12,872 bases of DNA. It comes from Planctomycetota bacterium. GTDB taxonomy: Bacteria > Planctomycetota > Phycisphaerae > Sedimentisphaerales > Anaerohalosphaeraceae. A program made the position numbers and the translations under genes. The DNA is taken from positions 1 through 12,872 of the forward strand of contig JAAYQH010000487.1 in NCBI GenBank assembly GCA_012519365.1. The letters run 5' to 3'. The stretch's first letter is position 1, and each line of letters begins with the position of its first letter. The notes below the pieces were generated by a model. That model was not told where the DNA came from. It saw only the letters and a program-made list of their open reading frames with translations, and searched no databases. Below, piece after piece: positions 1 through 7,773 of the stretch.

Positions 1-1035
1 TGGGACACCGTCGAGGCCACGGTTATCGATCCGCAGCAGCAGGGGGGAATCTTTATGTTTACTATCCCTGATCAAGGCCGGATTATACTGGAAGGGCTGA
101 CCTTTCAAAATGCCTTCAAAGAGGGAAAACTCAGTCTTTCAGACCTTTTTGACCCGCCGTATTATGAAGAGCCGCACGGGGCGGCGATTTTTGCCGACGG
201 CGGACAGGTGGATGTTCGATTTTGCGTTTTTACCAACTGTCTGGCCGCATTGGGAGGGGCGGTTTATTTCGGCAATACCCAGGCGACGGTCAGTCACTGT
301 ATCTTTGTCGGTAACGAAGGCTGGCACGGCGGTGCGCTGATTGCCGATATGGACAGCGAGGTTATGTTGGATCATTGTACCCTGGCGGGCAACTGGGGGA
401 ACGTCAACGGCGGTGCCGCAGCCGTCGAATTCGGAAGTACCCTTGCGGTCTCAAAGAGTATTTTCTGGGGCAACGACTTGATTGAGCCGGATAGGCAAGG
501 TACGCAGATATACGCTTCTGATGCCAGCAGCGTCAGCGTCTGGTACACGGTTGTCCAGGACGGCGCCGACGGGATATTTGCCGCCGATCTGAACAGCACG
601 ATCCTTTTGGACGAAAGCGTCCTTGAAGCAGATCCCTTGTTTGCTTCATTTGATGCACAGCAGTTGCCGTTCGAGTGGGATGTGCGGCTTTTGAGTATGT
701 TCGGCCGTTGGGATCCGACGGTTCAACAATGGGTGACAGATGCATCTACCAGTCCGTGTATCATCGCCGGTCCGAGCGAGGCTGACTACTCACGTGAGCC
801 GTGGCCGAACGGTCGTCGAGCTAATATTGGCGCTTACGGCAATACCGCCCAGGCCTCAATGTACGGCAACATTGCCGATTTGAACATTGACGGCCGGGTC
901 GATTTGTTCGATGTTGCACAACTTTCGGCGGTATGGATGGATGTGCCTGTGGATTATGAAGATTTTGACCACAGCGGTGTGGTGGATATTGCCGACATCC
1001 TCATCCTGGCCGAAAACTGGCTTTGGCAAATATAG
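1..1035 (+). CDS. Beta-helix secreted protein with C-terminal dockerin-like module (5' partial)
   Basis: The frame is open from base 1, so the gene starts outside the window and the methionine at 55 is probably internal. About 344 residues are visible. The first ~150 show repeated strand-turn units rich in GGA/GGAVYF, followed by short 'SHCIFVGN', 'DHCTLAGN' and 'SKSIFWGN' rungs. That is the signature of right-handed parallel beta-helix proteins (pectate-lyase-like fold, often polysaccharide-active or adhesive). The last ~52 residues carry two calcium-loop motifs, DLNIDGRVD (from about residue 293) and DFDHSGVVD (from about 321), each followed by a hydrophobic helix, as in type I dockerins. 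Such C-termini are common in planctomycete exported proteins. Export is inferred, because the N-terminus and signal peptide are not visible. The substrate is unknown and no catalytic residues can be named. The gene ends 24 bases before the convergent transporter remnant. Confidence 0.85.
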   Translation, partial: WDTVEATVIDPQQQGGIFMFTIPDQGRIILEGLTFQNAFKEGKLSLSDLFDPPYYEEPHGAAIFADGGQVDVRFCVFTNCLAALGGAVYFGNTQATVSHCIFVGNEGWHGGALIADMDSEVMLDHCTLAGNWGNVNGGAAAVEFGSTLAVSKSIFWGNDLIEPDRQGTQIYASDASSVSVWYTVVQDGADGIFAADLNSTILLDESVLEADPLFASFDAQQLPFEWDVRLLSMFGRWDPTVQQWVTDASTSPCIIAGPSEADYSREPWPNGRRANIGAYGNTAQASMYGNIADLNIDGRVDLFDVAQLSAVWMDVPVDYEDFDHSGVVDIADILILAENWLWQI

Positions 1036-1059
1036 AACCAGATAAGGCTGCAGACAGGG

Positions 1060-2386
1060 CTATGAAGCGTCGGTTTCGCCATTGGCTTCGAGGGACAAGG
1101 CGTGTGCGGAGGGGTGTACCGGTCTGAGCCGGGCAGATAAAGCGGCTGCGGCCAAACATGCAATGCCGGCCGGCACAAACGCCCACAGCCAGACCCCCGC
1201 ATCGCCCATGATGCCGCCGAGAATTGGGCCGATAACCCCGCCTACGCCATAAGCCATATAGACCCAAGGGTAATTCGTGCCGACGTTTTTGTTTCCAAAA
1301 TAGTCCGCTGTCGCGGCCGGGAACAAGGCAAAATTGCCCCCGAAGTTAAAGCCGATCAGAGCCGCTCCGAGGTAAAGACCGATTTCATAGCTTCCGATGA
1401 AATAGAAAAGAATCAGCATGATTCCTTGAGAAGCGCTCATTAGGACAATCGCATTCTTTCGTCCGGTTTTATCCGAAAGTACCCCCCAGACGATTCGGCC
1501 GAGTCCGTTGAGCAGGGCATAAAACAGGCCCATTGCTGTTGAGACGATGCTGTTGGCTTCTGCGGGTACAACGCCCTTTGCGGTCAGGGCGTCGATGCCG
1601 AAAAGTTGAATGTTTCCGATAACCTCCAATCCGGCCATTCCCCCAGCGGCAAAAGTCAAAAACAAGATCCAAAATTGCGGGGTGCGCATCATTTGCCTTG
1701 CGGTTAGCTCCACGTGCCCGGCGTTTTGGACAGGACAGTTCGTCACGGGCTGCCAATTGTCAGGAGGGTTAACCAATACTTGTGCACCTGCAATGACCAG
1801 TATGGCAAACAAAAGGCCGTAGAGCTTGAAGACCTCGTTCACAGTCCACCCCATCCCGTAGAGGCCTTCCCAGCCCGGCGTCAAATTTATCGGGCCGAAC
1901 TCAAAGCCAGTGGTCAATTTGATCCAGATTAACGCGCCAAAACCAAAACCAGCTACGGCAAGGCCCGTAATCATTCTTTTTTATCGGGAAACCACTTAAC
2001 CAGTGCCACAATGGGACAGACATAGCCCAATCCGATACCCGTACCGCCCAGCAGCCCGATGCCCAAAAGAATTCCCCAAAAACTTGGATTATTGTGGGTT
2101 CCTGAAAATCCTGCCAACATATAACCCAGGCCCAAAACAAGGCCTCCGGCAATCGCGACCTTTCGAGGTCCGGTTTTTTTTGCCATTTGCCTGCAATCAA
2201 CGCCATGACTACTGCAAAAGAAACCAGCCCCGTGGAGAAAATAATTTGTGTTTGTGTTTTGGTTAGTCCGGCCTCGGTCAGCTCTTTCGTAAAAGCCGAC
2301 CATGCGTAAATAGACCCCAGACAAAGTTGAATTTAAATTCCCCCGATTACCACCTGCCATCGATTCATCACTTTTGTCTGTGTCAT
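1060..2386 (-). pseudogene. OFA-family MFS transporter, disrupted by one stop and two frameshifts
   Basis: Joining three reading frames reconstructs a roughly 442-residue oxalate/formate-antiporter-type major facilitator, the usual length for the family. The natural start is ATG at 2386 (MTQTKVMNRWQVVIGG), six bases after AAAGGA. Lesion 1 is an in-frame TAA at 2333-2335, inside an otherwise perfect first membrane segment, where a Leu (TTA) is expected. Lesion 2 is a one-base loss in an eight-A run (2174-2181), changing the frame between 'WQKK' and 'GPRKVAIAGG'. Lesion 3 is a one-base loss near 1971-1978, after 'WFPDKK' and before 'MITGLAVAGFG'. The remaining ~300 residues to the stop at 1060 are intact, with several hydrophobic helices. 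The family moves small carboxylates across the inner membrane; the substrate here is unknown. All lesions lie in the first third. Either the gene is dead or this stretch was poorly assembled. The C-terminal piece could be translated from ATG 1974 but would lack the early helices. Confidence 0.88.
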
Positions 2387-2436
2387 GAATAATCCTTTCG
2401 TCGGGTAACAGTGCGGCGTCCCAAAAAAGCGATGCG

Positions 2437-2442
2437 ATTATA
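2437..2442 (-). promoter_or_regulatory. Possible -10 element upstream of the MFS gene
   Basis: The minus strand reads TATAAT here, 51 bases before the transporter ATG at 2386. No convincing -35 hexamer lies at 16-18 bases upstream, so this is only a candidate sigma-70-type -10 box. Confidence 0.3.
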
Positions 2443-2522
2443 CAGAACAAATGGCATTTATCACGGCAAAAGGGAAAAAAACCAAAAAAGGCAATTTTCT
2501 GAGAACGTGGGCTAAAGCGCAC

Positions 2523-2548
2523 AAAAAAAGCCCCCCGAAAGGGGCTTT
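2523..2548 (-). terminator. Rho-independent terminator downstream of ndk
   Basis: On the minus strand, AAAGCCCC and GGGGCTTT form an 8-bp stem around a 6-base loop (plus-strand arms 2527-2534 and 2541-2548), followed at once by a run of T. It lies about 94 bases beyond the ndk stop. It should end the lipoprotein-ndk transcript before the transporter remnant. Confidence 0.85.
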
Positions 2549-2641
2549 GGGTATTCAAGTTTCTGTATTACCGGTCAGACTCGTCCGCTTAGCCTCGGCG
2601 AAACGAGCCCATCGTGTGCGGTTATGATATTTATCGGGTCC

Positions 2642-3103
2642 TCATTCATTTTGGCCGTAAATCCAATCTGCGTCGGGAAAGTCATAATCGCACAGCTCAT
2701 CCGGCCTGAAATAGAGGCCAATTTCGTAATCCGCCGATTCCGGACTATCAGAGCCGTGAATAAGGTTAAACCCGCGGCTGGCACCGAAATCGCCTCGAAT
2801 GGTGCCCGGTTCGGCCTCGTTGCCGAAGGTCTTGCCCATGAGTTTGCGGGCTATTCCAATCACGCTGTCGGCCTGGAGTACCATAACCAGAACGGGGCAA
2901 GAGGACAAATAGCGAACCACCCCTTCAAAAAAAGGTTTTCCTTCATGTACGGCATAATGCTTACGCGCCAGCTGCTCGGGAATTTTCATCATTTTGGCGG
3001 CAACAATTTGAAGTCCTTTGTCTTCAAATCGGGTGATGATTCTGCCGATGAGATGCCGCTGCACCGCGTCCGGCTTAATAATAATCAGCGTTCGTTCAAT
3101 CAT
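2642..3103 (-). CDS. ndk: Nucleoside diphosphate kinase
   Basis: Ndk transfers the gamma phosphate of ATP to nucleoside diphosphates through a phosphohistidine, balancing cytoplasmic NTP and dNTP pools. The 153-residue protein covers the whole family length (usually 140-155). It opens with the standard MIERTLIIIKPDAV strand and has RKLMGKTFGNEAEPGTIRGD in the nucleotide-binding part. It also has the active-site block NLIHGSDS, with the catalytic histidine at about residue 116. The start ATG is 27 bases after the stop of the OmpA-like lipoprotein gene, with no obvious Shine-Dalgarno, so co-transcription and possibly read-through translation are likely. The C-terminus (DWIYGQNE) is typical. I see no defect. 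Confidence 0.97.
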   Translation of the reverse strand: MIERTLIIIKPDAVQRHLIGRIITRFEDKGLQIVAAKMMKIPEQLARKHYAVHEGKPFFEGVVRYLSSCPVLVMVLQADSVIGIARKLMGKTFGNEAEPGTIRGDFGASRGFNLIHGSDSPESADYEIGLYFRPDELCDYDFPDADWIYGQNE

Positions 3104-3130
3104 AATTTTGGGGACAGATTGGCGTTGATC

Positions 3131-3919
3131 TTAGCGGACGCGCGGCACAATAAAGATTTCCACCCGGCGGTTGGCGGGATTGCCGCCCTTGTTGGGTCGA
3201 TTCGGCTCGACGGGGCGGAACTCGCCGTACCCTTTGATTGCCATACGTTCTTGTTCAAGGCCGTATTTGCTAAGATTGTTCAGCACTGAAATTGCGCGGT
3301 GGGCTGACAGATGCCAGTTGGTCGGATGAGCCTGACGCGTGGCGGCCCGTCGAATCGGCACATCATCGGTATGCCCGACAATGACCAGATCGAACTCCCG
3401 AGCCTCCGGTGTGTTCATAATCTCGGCCAAGGTTTTGAGCGATTCGACGGCGGTAGGCTGGACTTCATCGCTGCCAAGATTGAACAGCAAGTCACTTTTG
3501 AATTTCAGCGAGCCGGTGGCCTCGTCAAAGTCGATCATATCACTGGTCTGGGCAAATTCCTGGAGTTTGACATTCAACTCCAACGGGAGGGGGGCCCCGC
3601 CTTCAAGCAGTTGCGCCTGCAATTTAGCAATCAGCGCCTTTTTTTCTTCCAGATCCGTCTCAAGAGCGGCGTTCAGGGCTTGGCAAGCTTCCAAATCGGC
3701 GCCGGTTTTGCCCTGCAGGGCTTCGATTTGACGTTGCTTTTCCTGAATCGATTGGTTGCATTGTGCCAAAGCCGTTTCCAATTCATTTAAGCGATTCTGC
3801 TGAATGCGGTTTTGCGTTTGCAGATCTTCATATTGTTGTTGACTGACGCCGCAACCGCCGGCCACAAGAGTGATTATTGCCAAGCTTAAAATCCATCCGT
3901 AAAACCTGCTGCTGGTCAT
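3131..3919 (-). CDS. OmpA/MotB-type peptidoglycan-binding lipoprotein
   Basis: I chose ATG 3919 (262 residues). An AAAGGA sits seven bases ahead of it, whereas the in-frame TTG at 3925 is too close to that site. Residues 1-23 are a lipoprotein signal: a hydrophobic stretch ILSLAIITLVAGG, then Cys23 as the likely lipidated residue. Residues ~27-106 are Gln/Glu/Leu-rich with heptad spacing, probably a coiled-coil stalk. Residues ~127-255 form an OmpA C-terminal domain with VGHTDDVPI (Asp about 185), NWHLSAHRAISV and NRRVEIFI; the conserved Asp and Arg bind the diaminopimelate of peptidoglycan. The 'GHTDDVPI...NWxLS' wording resembles MotB-type domains, but the anchor is a lipid rather than a membrane helix. 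The likely role is tethering an envelope membrane to the cell wall. The gene lies 27 bases upstream of ndk. Confidence 0.92.
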   Translation of the reverse strand: MTSSRFYGWILSLAIITLVAGGCGVSQQQYEDLQTQNRIQQNRLNELETALAQCNQSIQEKQRQIEALQGKTGADLEACQALNAALETDLEEKKALIAKLQAQLLEGGAPLPLELNVKLQEFAQTSDMIDFDEATGSLKFKSDLLFNLGSDEVQPTAVESLKTLAEIMNTPEAREFDLVIVGHTDDVPIRRAATRQAHPTNWHLSAHRAISVLNNLSKYGLEQERMAIKGYGEFRPVEPNRPNKGGNPANRRVEIFIVPRVR

Positions 3920-3959
3920 CGCCAAATCCTTTCAAAGTACATCCTGTTTGAGCTATATT

Positions 3960-3979
3960 AAAAAAACCACCACTGGGTG
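3960..3979 (-). terminator. Weak possible terminator after the 337-residue gene
   Basis: On the minus strand, a short CACC/GGTG stem with a 4-base loop is followed by seven T. It lies about 45 bases past the stop at 4023. The stem is only four base pairs, so termination would be weak. Read-through into the lipoprotein and ndk genes is possible. Confidence 0.3.
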
Positions 3980-4022
3980 TATATCGGCAAAATCGTTTTG
4001 AAAACTCTTATGAAATCGATAC

Positions 4023-5036
4023 TTAGGCCTTTTTTTTCTGCTTTTTTTCGCGGGGTTTTTGGGGCGATTTGGTTTTTTTCTCGCCTTTGGTTGCGGTCAT
4101 TGCCCACATTGCCAAGATAATTAATGCCGCCGCACCGGCGATAATCCAAATGAGGCTGATGTTGGCCACGGTGGTTTCAACGAGCATTTTCAGCAGGGAC
4201 GGCGCGGTATCTTGAATTGCGGCGGTCACGAGGGTACCGGCCAATATCAACAATGCCACGGGAAAGACCATCATTGTCCCATAAATGCCGGATGTTGGGT
4301 CCTCTGGCATCACTTGGACCATCAGGGGGCTGCCGGGCATGACCGCACCCGGCATCGGGGTCTCTGCGCTAACCATCTCGGGCATACCGGCGGCTTCCGC
4401 TTGGCCGCTCAGTTCTTCGGCTTCGCCGACCAGGCCCGCTTCGTCAGCAATTGGTTCAGCGGCAATGTCGCCGCCCTCAGCACCAGTCGGCAGGATATCA
4501 TCCAACACCGCTCCCAGGGAGGTATCGTCGGCCTGTAGCGATAAATCCAGCAACCCCGAACCGCTGCCGAAACTCTCAAGGTTGGCATCAGCGTCAAGGC
4601 TTTCAATTTCATCGATGTCGCCGGCTTGTGTTTCGGCTTTGGTGTCCTCGGTCAGTTTGTAGGCATCCTCGGTGCCGCTGAGCAGGTTCAGCCCTATGGT
4701 TCCGACATTTGTATCGGCACTGGTCAAATCACCCATTTGACTCAGGCCGAAACCCCCTTCGCTTTCTTTCTTGCCCTTTTTTTTGTCTTCTTCGTCCGGT
4801 TGGAGGGCGATTTCGCCGCTTTCTTCGACAGCAAGTTCCAGTTCGTTTTCGCCAGAGGTTAAATCCAGCCCCACAATTTCCTCAGCCAGCGCATCGACGT
4901 CTTCGACTTTGAATACCGGCTTTCCGGCATCCATATATTGGCGAAGTTTGCCTTCTTTGACCAGGTCCTGGACCTCTTGCTCGGTTTTATTGAGTTTGTC
5001 CATGACCTCTTGCATTTTGTAGTAACTTGCAGCCAT
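4023..5036 (-). CDS. Unknown protein: HTH_17-like N-terminus, acidic linker, two membrane segments, Lys-rich tail
   Basis: I chose ATG 5036 (337 residues), preceded by an AGGA seven bases away. Longer upstream starts (ATG 5126) add a segment with no family character. Residues ~5-52 (YYKMQEVMDKLNKTEQEV, LVKEGKLRQY, VFKVEDVDAL) match the pattern of the MerR/excisionase-like HTH_17 domain, although several recognition-helix positions are acidic. Residues ~60-250 are low-complexity, rich in Asp, Glu, Gly and Ala, with a KKKGKK patch near 85-90; this part is probably disordered. Two hydrophobic segments follow at ~255-274 and ~292-315. The last ~22 residues are strongly basic, which by the positive-inside rule puts the tail in the cytoplasm. 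No function is recognised. It could be a membrane-held scaffold or a DNA-binding anchor. The gene is same-strand with the lipoprotein gene, 103 bases upstream of it. Confidence 0.8.
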   Translation of the reverse strand: MAASYYKMQEVMDKLNKTEQEVQDLVKEGKLRQYMDAGKPVFKVEDVDALAEEIVGLDLTSGENELELAVEESGEIALQPDEEDKKKGKKESEGGFGLSQMGDLTSADTNVGTIGLNLLSGTEDAYKLTEDTKAETQAGDIDEIESLDADANLESFGSGSGLLDLSLQADDTSLGAVLDDILPTGAEGGDIAAEPIADEAGLVGEAEELSGQAEAAGMPEMVSAETPMPGAVMPGSPLMVQVMPEDPTSGIYGTMMVFPVALLILAGTLVTAAIQDTAPSLLKMLVETTVANISLIWIIAGAAALIILAMWAMTATKGEKKTKSPQKPREKKQKKKA

Positions 5037-5642
5037 AATTTTTCCTGTTTTTATGTCGCCGGTTAATAAAGCATTTTTAAGAAACCATTTATAAATACGC
5101 TGTTTAGGCGCGACGTGTTTGAACACAATCCAGCACTATCATTATAACGCGCGCGGGGGGGTATGCAAATTTTTTTTGAATTTGCAAAAGGTTTTAAGGC
5201 TACCCCTGTACGGGCTGACGGGCTTAACAGGGATTCGGGGATGAGGCAATTCAACGGCTTTCTCAAAACACTTTGGAAATAACATCTTAATATACCAAAA
5301 ATATCTAAATATAAAGATTGCCCGCTATTTGTTGCCATATAAAATATGATCATTATTACTGCACCGTTTTAATTTCGAACGGGGTTGGTTTTTTTGATTT
5401 CAGACTTATTGGGAATAAGGCGACGCAATGGGTCTCTTTTGAGTTGTCTGAACGATGAGAATCGAGTGAAGTGCGATTCATTAAAAAAGTAGAAAAGTAT
5501 CCGGTATGTATATAAAATAGAAATATTTTCGGGTTAACGCGGCCTTTTATTTGGTCGAAATCAGCACAAGACGAAGCTGAGATAAAGACGTAATAGATCC
5601 AAAGTGTGAGCGTTTTGCCCTGAAGATAATGGTTTTATAAAA
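5037..5642. other. AT-rich gene-free region with several inverted repeats
   Basis: This 606-base gap separates the divergent 337-residue gene and the kinase, so it should hold both promoters. No convincing coding frame is present. Four perfect inverted repeats stand out. TGCAAATT/AATTTGCA occupies 5164-5186 with a 7-base loop. CCCTGT/ACAGGG occupies 5204-5232 with a 17-base loop. CTTATT/AATAAG occupies 5405-5419 with a 3-base loop. GAATCG/CGATTC occupies 5459-5479 with a 9-base loop. None carries a GC-rich stem plus T-run, so they are not classic terminators. They could be operators or leader hairpins. No riboswitch or tRNA is recognised. Confidence 0.5.
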
Positions 5643-7466
5643 ATGATAAAAACGATCCGATATCAGTTGCCGGGCTTAACGATGGGTCTGGTTCTGATTG
5701 TCAGCGGCGCTGCATATTGGCTGACGGCTTGTCTTCTGAATGAAGAGGCCAAGCATCGGTTTGAGCAGGACGCGGCAGTCTGTCTGGTGAACGCCGTCCA
5801 ATTGTTGGAGCGGTATGAGACCGGCGTTGATATGCTTAAAATCTTTTTTGAATGCAGCGACGAGGTTACCGATGCGGAGTTTCAGGGGTTTGCCGAGGCG
5901 GTGTCCAAATTTCAGGAAGGGCTTTCCGCTTTGTACTGGATCCCCCGAGTGTCTTTCGAAGAAAAGGAGGTCTTTGAACACCGCGCAGAACGGCATAACT
6001 TTCCCTCATTTCGTATCCGGCGTGCCGCTTTGGCGGGGGATTATATCGGTTCGATAGGCCGGTCGTGCTATCTTCCTCTTTATTATCAAGGGCCGTTTCA
6101 GGAAAACACCTCATTTGTCGGGTTTGATTTGTCCGTAGACAAATCGTTTTGCCAGGCTTTCGAGTCGGCGGTTCGAAAAAACGGCATTGTTTCATTGATC
6201 GACAAGGCCGTATTTGCAGACGCAGACCAGCCGTGTTTGGTGCTGGTGGCGCCGGTCTATAATCCCGACGGCACATCGCTGGAGAGTCTGCAAGATCGTA
6301 TTGACAGTCTTCAAGGGTTTGTTGCGGGCGTGTACGATGTATCGTCGGGGTTGGGTCGTGTGATTAAATGCGAGGCGGATTCTATCGCGATTCGTTTGAT
6401 AGGTGAGGAAGGGATGTCTTTTGACGCTGTAGATGGCCAGGCAAAGCGTTTAACGGCCGGCAAAATGGCGATACGTCGTCAGGTTAAGTGTGGACAAAGC
6501 CAGTGGCAACTGCGGGCCGAGCCGCTGACAACGCCTTACGTACGGTATCACGGCAGTCTGGCAAGGCTGCTGCCCGGCGTTGTGACGGCAGGGACGGCAT
6601 TGTTGCTGTTGTATGTGATGGGCTTGGTTGGCTATCGCAAAAGGACCGAGCAGCTCGTCCGGCAGCGAACGGCGGAACTGACCGCTGAGAAAGAACGCGC
6701 CGATAAAATGGCTGAGCAGGCACGTTTGGCGGATCAGGCCAAAAGTGAGTTTTTGGCCAATATGAGCCATGAAATCAGAACGCCGATGAACTCTATTATC
6801 GGCTTTGCGGACGTACTGGCCGAAGAAGACCTTACCCCGGAACAACTTGATTATGTCCTGACCATTCGGGACAGCGGACGAACGCTGTTGGCGCTGCTTA
6901 ATGACATCCTGGATTTCACGAAAATCGAAGCCGGTCGGATGGATATTGAATATGTTGAATGCTGCGTAGGGAATCTGCTCAAACGGATTGAGGCGATGAT
7001 CCGGCCAATGGCCGAGCAAAAAGGATTAGCATTTGACGTTTTCTTGAGCCGTGATTTGCCCGAGACTATCCGTACCGATCCGGTGCGACTGAAGCAGTGT
7101 CTGGTGAACCTGGCCGGAAACGCCGTCAAATTTACTGAAGCCGGCCATGTTTATATCAATGTGTCCCTCGAAGAAGACAACCGGCATTCATGGATACGTT
7201 TTGATGTGGAGGATACCGGCGTCGGTATTCCGAAAGAGCGTCAGGCGGCGATTTTTGAGGCGTTTATCCAGGCCGACGGGGCAACCACTCGACGTTTCGG
7301 CGGCACGGGGTTGGGACTGACGATCACACGGAAACTGGCAGAGCTGCTCGGCGGGGTTTTGTCGCTGCATAGTCAACCCGGACGCGGCAGTGTTTTTACG
7401 TTGCGCATTTCGCCTGGCGTCTCTCTTTGCAAAGACCGAAAAGACGTCTTTCCGGCGGGAGAATAA
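5643..7466 (+). CDS. Membrane histidine kinase with periplasmic CHASE sensor domain
   Basis: This is a 607-residue sensor kinase. A first membrane segment (~9-32) leads into a ~275-residue extracytoplasmic region containing a CHASE domain, shown by its '[22 protein letters not shown]' region. A second membrane segment lies at ~309-331, followed by a charged helical linker. The HisKA domain carries the phospho-acceptor block [10 protein letters not shown] with His376. The ATPase domain has the N box [10 protein letters not shown] (Asn489 and Asn493), G1 DTGVGIP (524-530) and G2 GGTGLGL (from ~553). All catalytic boxes are present, so it should autophosphorylate. It ends shortly after the ATPase domain, with no receiver domain, and no response regulator gene lies in the window. 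It is therefore an orphan here. CHASE domains sense small ligands; this one is unknown. The start has an A-rich leader but no clear Shine-Dalgarno, and an in-frame stop at 5607-5609 rules out a longer N-terminus. Confidence 0.95.
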   Translation: MIKTIRYQLPGLTMGLVLIVSGAAYWLTACLLNEEAKHRFEQDAAVCLVNAVQLLERYETGVDMLKIFFECSDEVTDAEFQGFAEAVSKFQEGLSALYWIPRVSFEEKEVFEHRAERHNFPSFRIRRAALAGDYIGSIGRSCYLPLYYQGPFQENTSFVGFDLSVDKSFCQAFESAVRKNGIVSLIDKAVFADADQPCLVLVAPVYNPDGTSLESLQDRIDSLQGFVAGVYDVSSGLGRVIKCEADSIAIRLIGEEGMSFDAVDGQAKRLTAGKMAIRRQVKCGQSQWQLRAEPLTTPYVRYHGSLARLLPGVVTAGTALLLLYVMGLVGYRKRTEQLVRQRTAELTAEKERADKMAEQARLADQAKSEFLANMSHEIRTPMNSIIGFADVLAEEDLTPEQLDYVLTIRDSGRTLLALLNDILDFTKIEAGRMDIEYVECCVGNLLKRIEAMIRPMAEQKGLAFDVFLSRDLPETIRTDPVRLKQCLVNLAGNAVKFTEAGHVYINVSLEEDNRHSWIRFDVEDTGVGIPKERQAAIFEAFIQADGATTRRFGGTGLGLTITRKLAELLGGVLSLHSQPGRGSVFTLRISPGVSLCKDRKDVFPAGE

Positions 7467-7560
7467 CTTAAACTAAGTTTAGCTAAGATATTAGGTTAGG
7501 TTTTTTTGCAAAGGCTTTTGCGGGGCTGAGGCACAAGCAGGTATTCTCTTCAATGCGCAC

Positions 7561-7606
7561 AAAAAAGGAAGGTTAGCCGTGGCGTTCGTTGTAACCTTCC
7601 TTTTTT
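7561..7606. terminator. Bidirectional rho-independent terminator, perfect 15-bp stem
   Basis: Arms at 7561-7575 (AAAAAAGGAAGGTTA) and 7592-7606 (TAACCTTCCTTTTTT) are exact reverse complements around a 16-base loop. Each strand ends in a six-T run, so it can stop the kinase transcript from the left and the small basic-protein transcript from the right. It begins 17 bases after the small gene's stop and about 95 bases after the kinase stop. Confidence 0.92.
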
Positions 7607-7623
7607 CGGCATGCGTACACGTC

Positions 7624-7773
7624 TTATTTTTTCTTCTTGGTAGCTTTCTTTGCGACCTTTGTCGTTGTCTTTTTTGCTGTTTTGGTCGCAGCCTTTTTAG
7701 TTGCTTTTTTGGTTGCAGTTTTTTTGGCAGTTGCTTTCTTTACCGTTTTCTTTGCCGCGGCTTTCTTTGCCAT
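7624..7773 (-). CDS. 49-residue histone H1-like Lys/Ala/Thr protein
   Basis: This is a short minus-strand gene starting at ATG 7773 and ending in TAA at 7624-7626. Seven bases before the start is an unusually strong Shine-Dalgarno, AAAGGAGGTGA, and a strong hairpin terminator follows the stop. The product contains 22 Lys, 13 Ala, 11 Thr, 2 Val and the initiator Met, and nothing else. KK pairs recur every four to five residues (3-4, 8-9, 12-13, 17-18, 22-23, 26-27, 34-35, 42-43, 46-49). This resembles the C-terminal tail of eukaryotic histone H1 and bacterial H1-like proteins such as chlamydial Hc1/Hc2. Non-specific DNA binding and nucleoid compaction are inferred; nothing in the sequence proves a function. 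The opposite strand encodes a Phe/Cys/Leu-rich shadow frame that lacks these signals. Confidence 0.87.
   Translation of the reverse strand: MAKKAAAKKTVKKATAKKTATKKATKKAATKTAKKTTTKVAKKATKKKK

Noticed and set aside
2207..2558. N-terminal extension of the middle transporter frame up to 2558
   Set aside because: The true transporter start (2386, with AAAGGA) is in another frame. The extension reads non-family sequence and runs through the terminator region.
2624..3289. 221-codon open frame on the plus strand
   Set aside because: It is antisense to ndk and the lipoprotein gene, both firmly identified on the minus strand.
3925..3925. TTG start for the OmpA-like lipoprotein
   Set aside because: The AAAGGA site is only one or two bases from this TTG but seven bases from ATG 3919, so the ATG is preferred.
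5063..5353. 96-codon minus-strand frame upstream of the 337-residue gene
   Set aside because: There is no family resemblance and no convincing Shine-Dalgarno. It overlaps the start region of the next gene and spans two inverted repeats.
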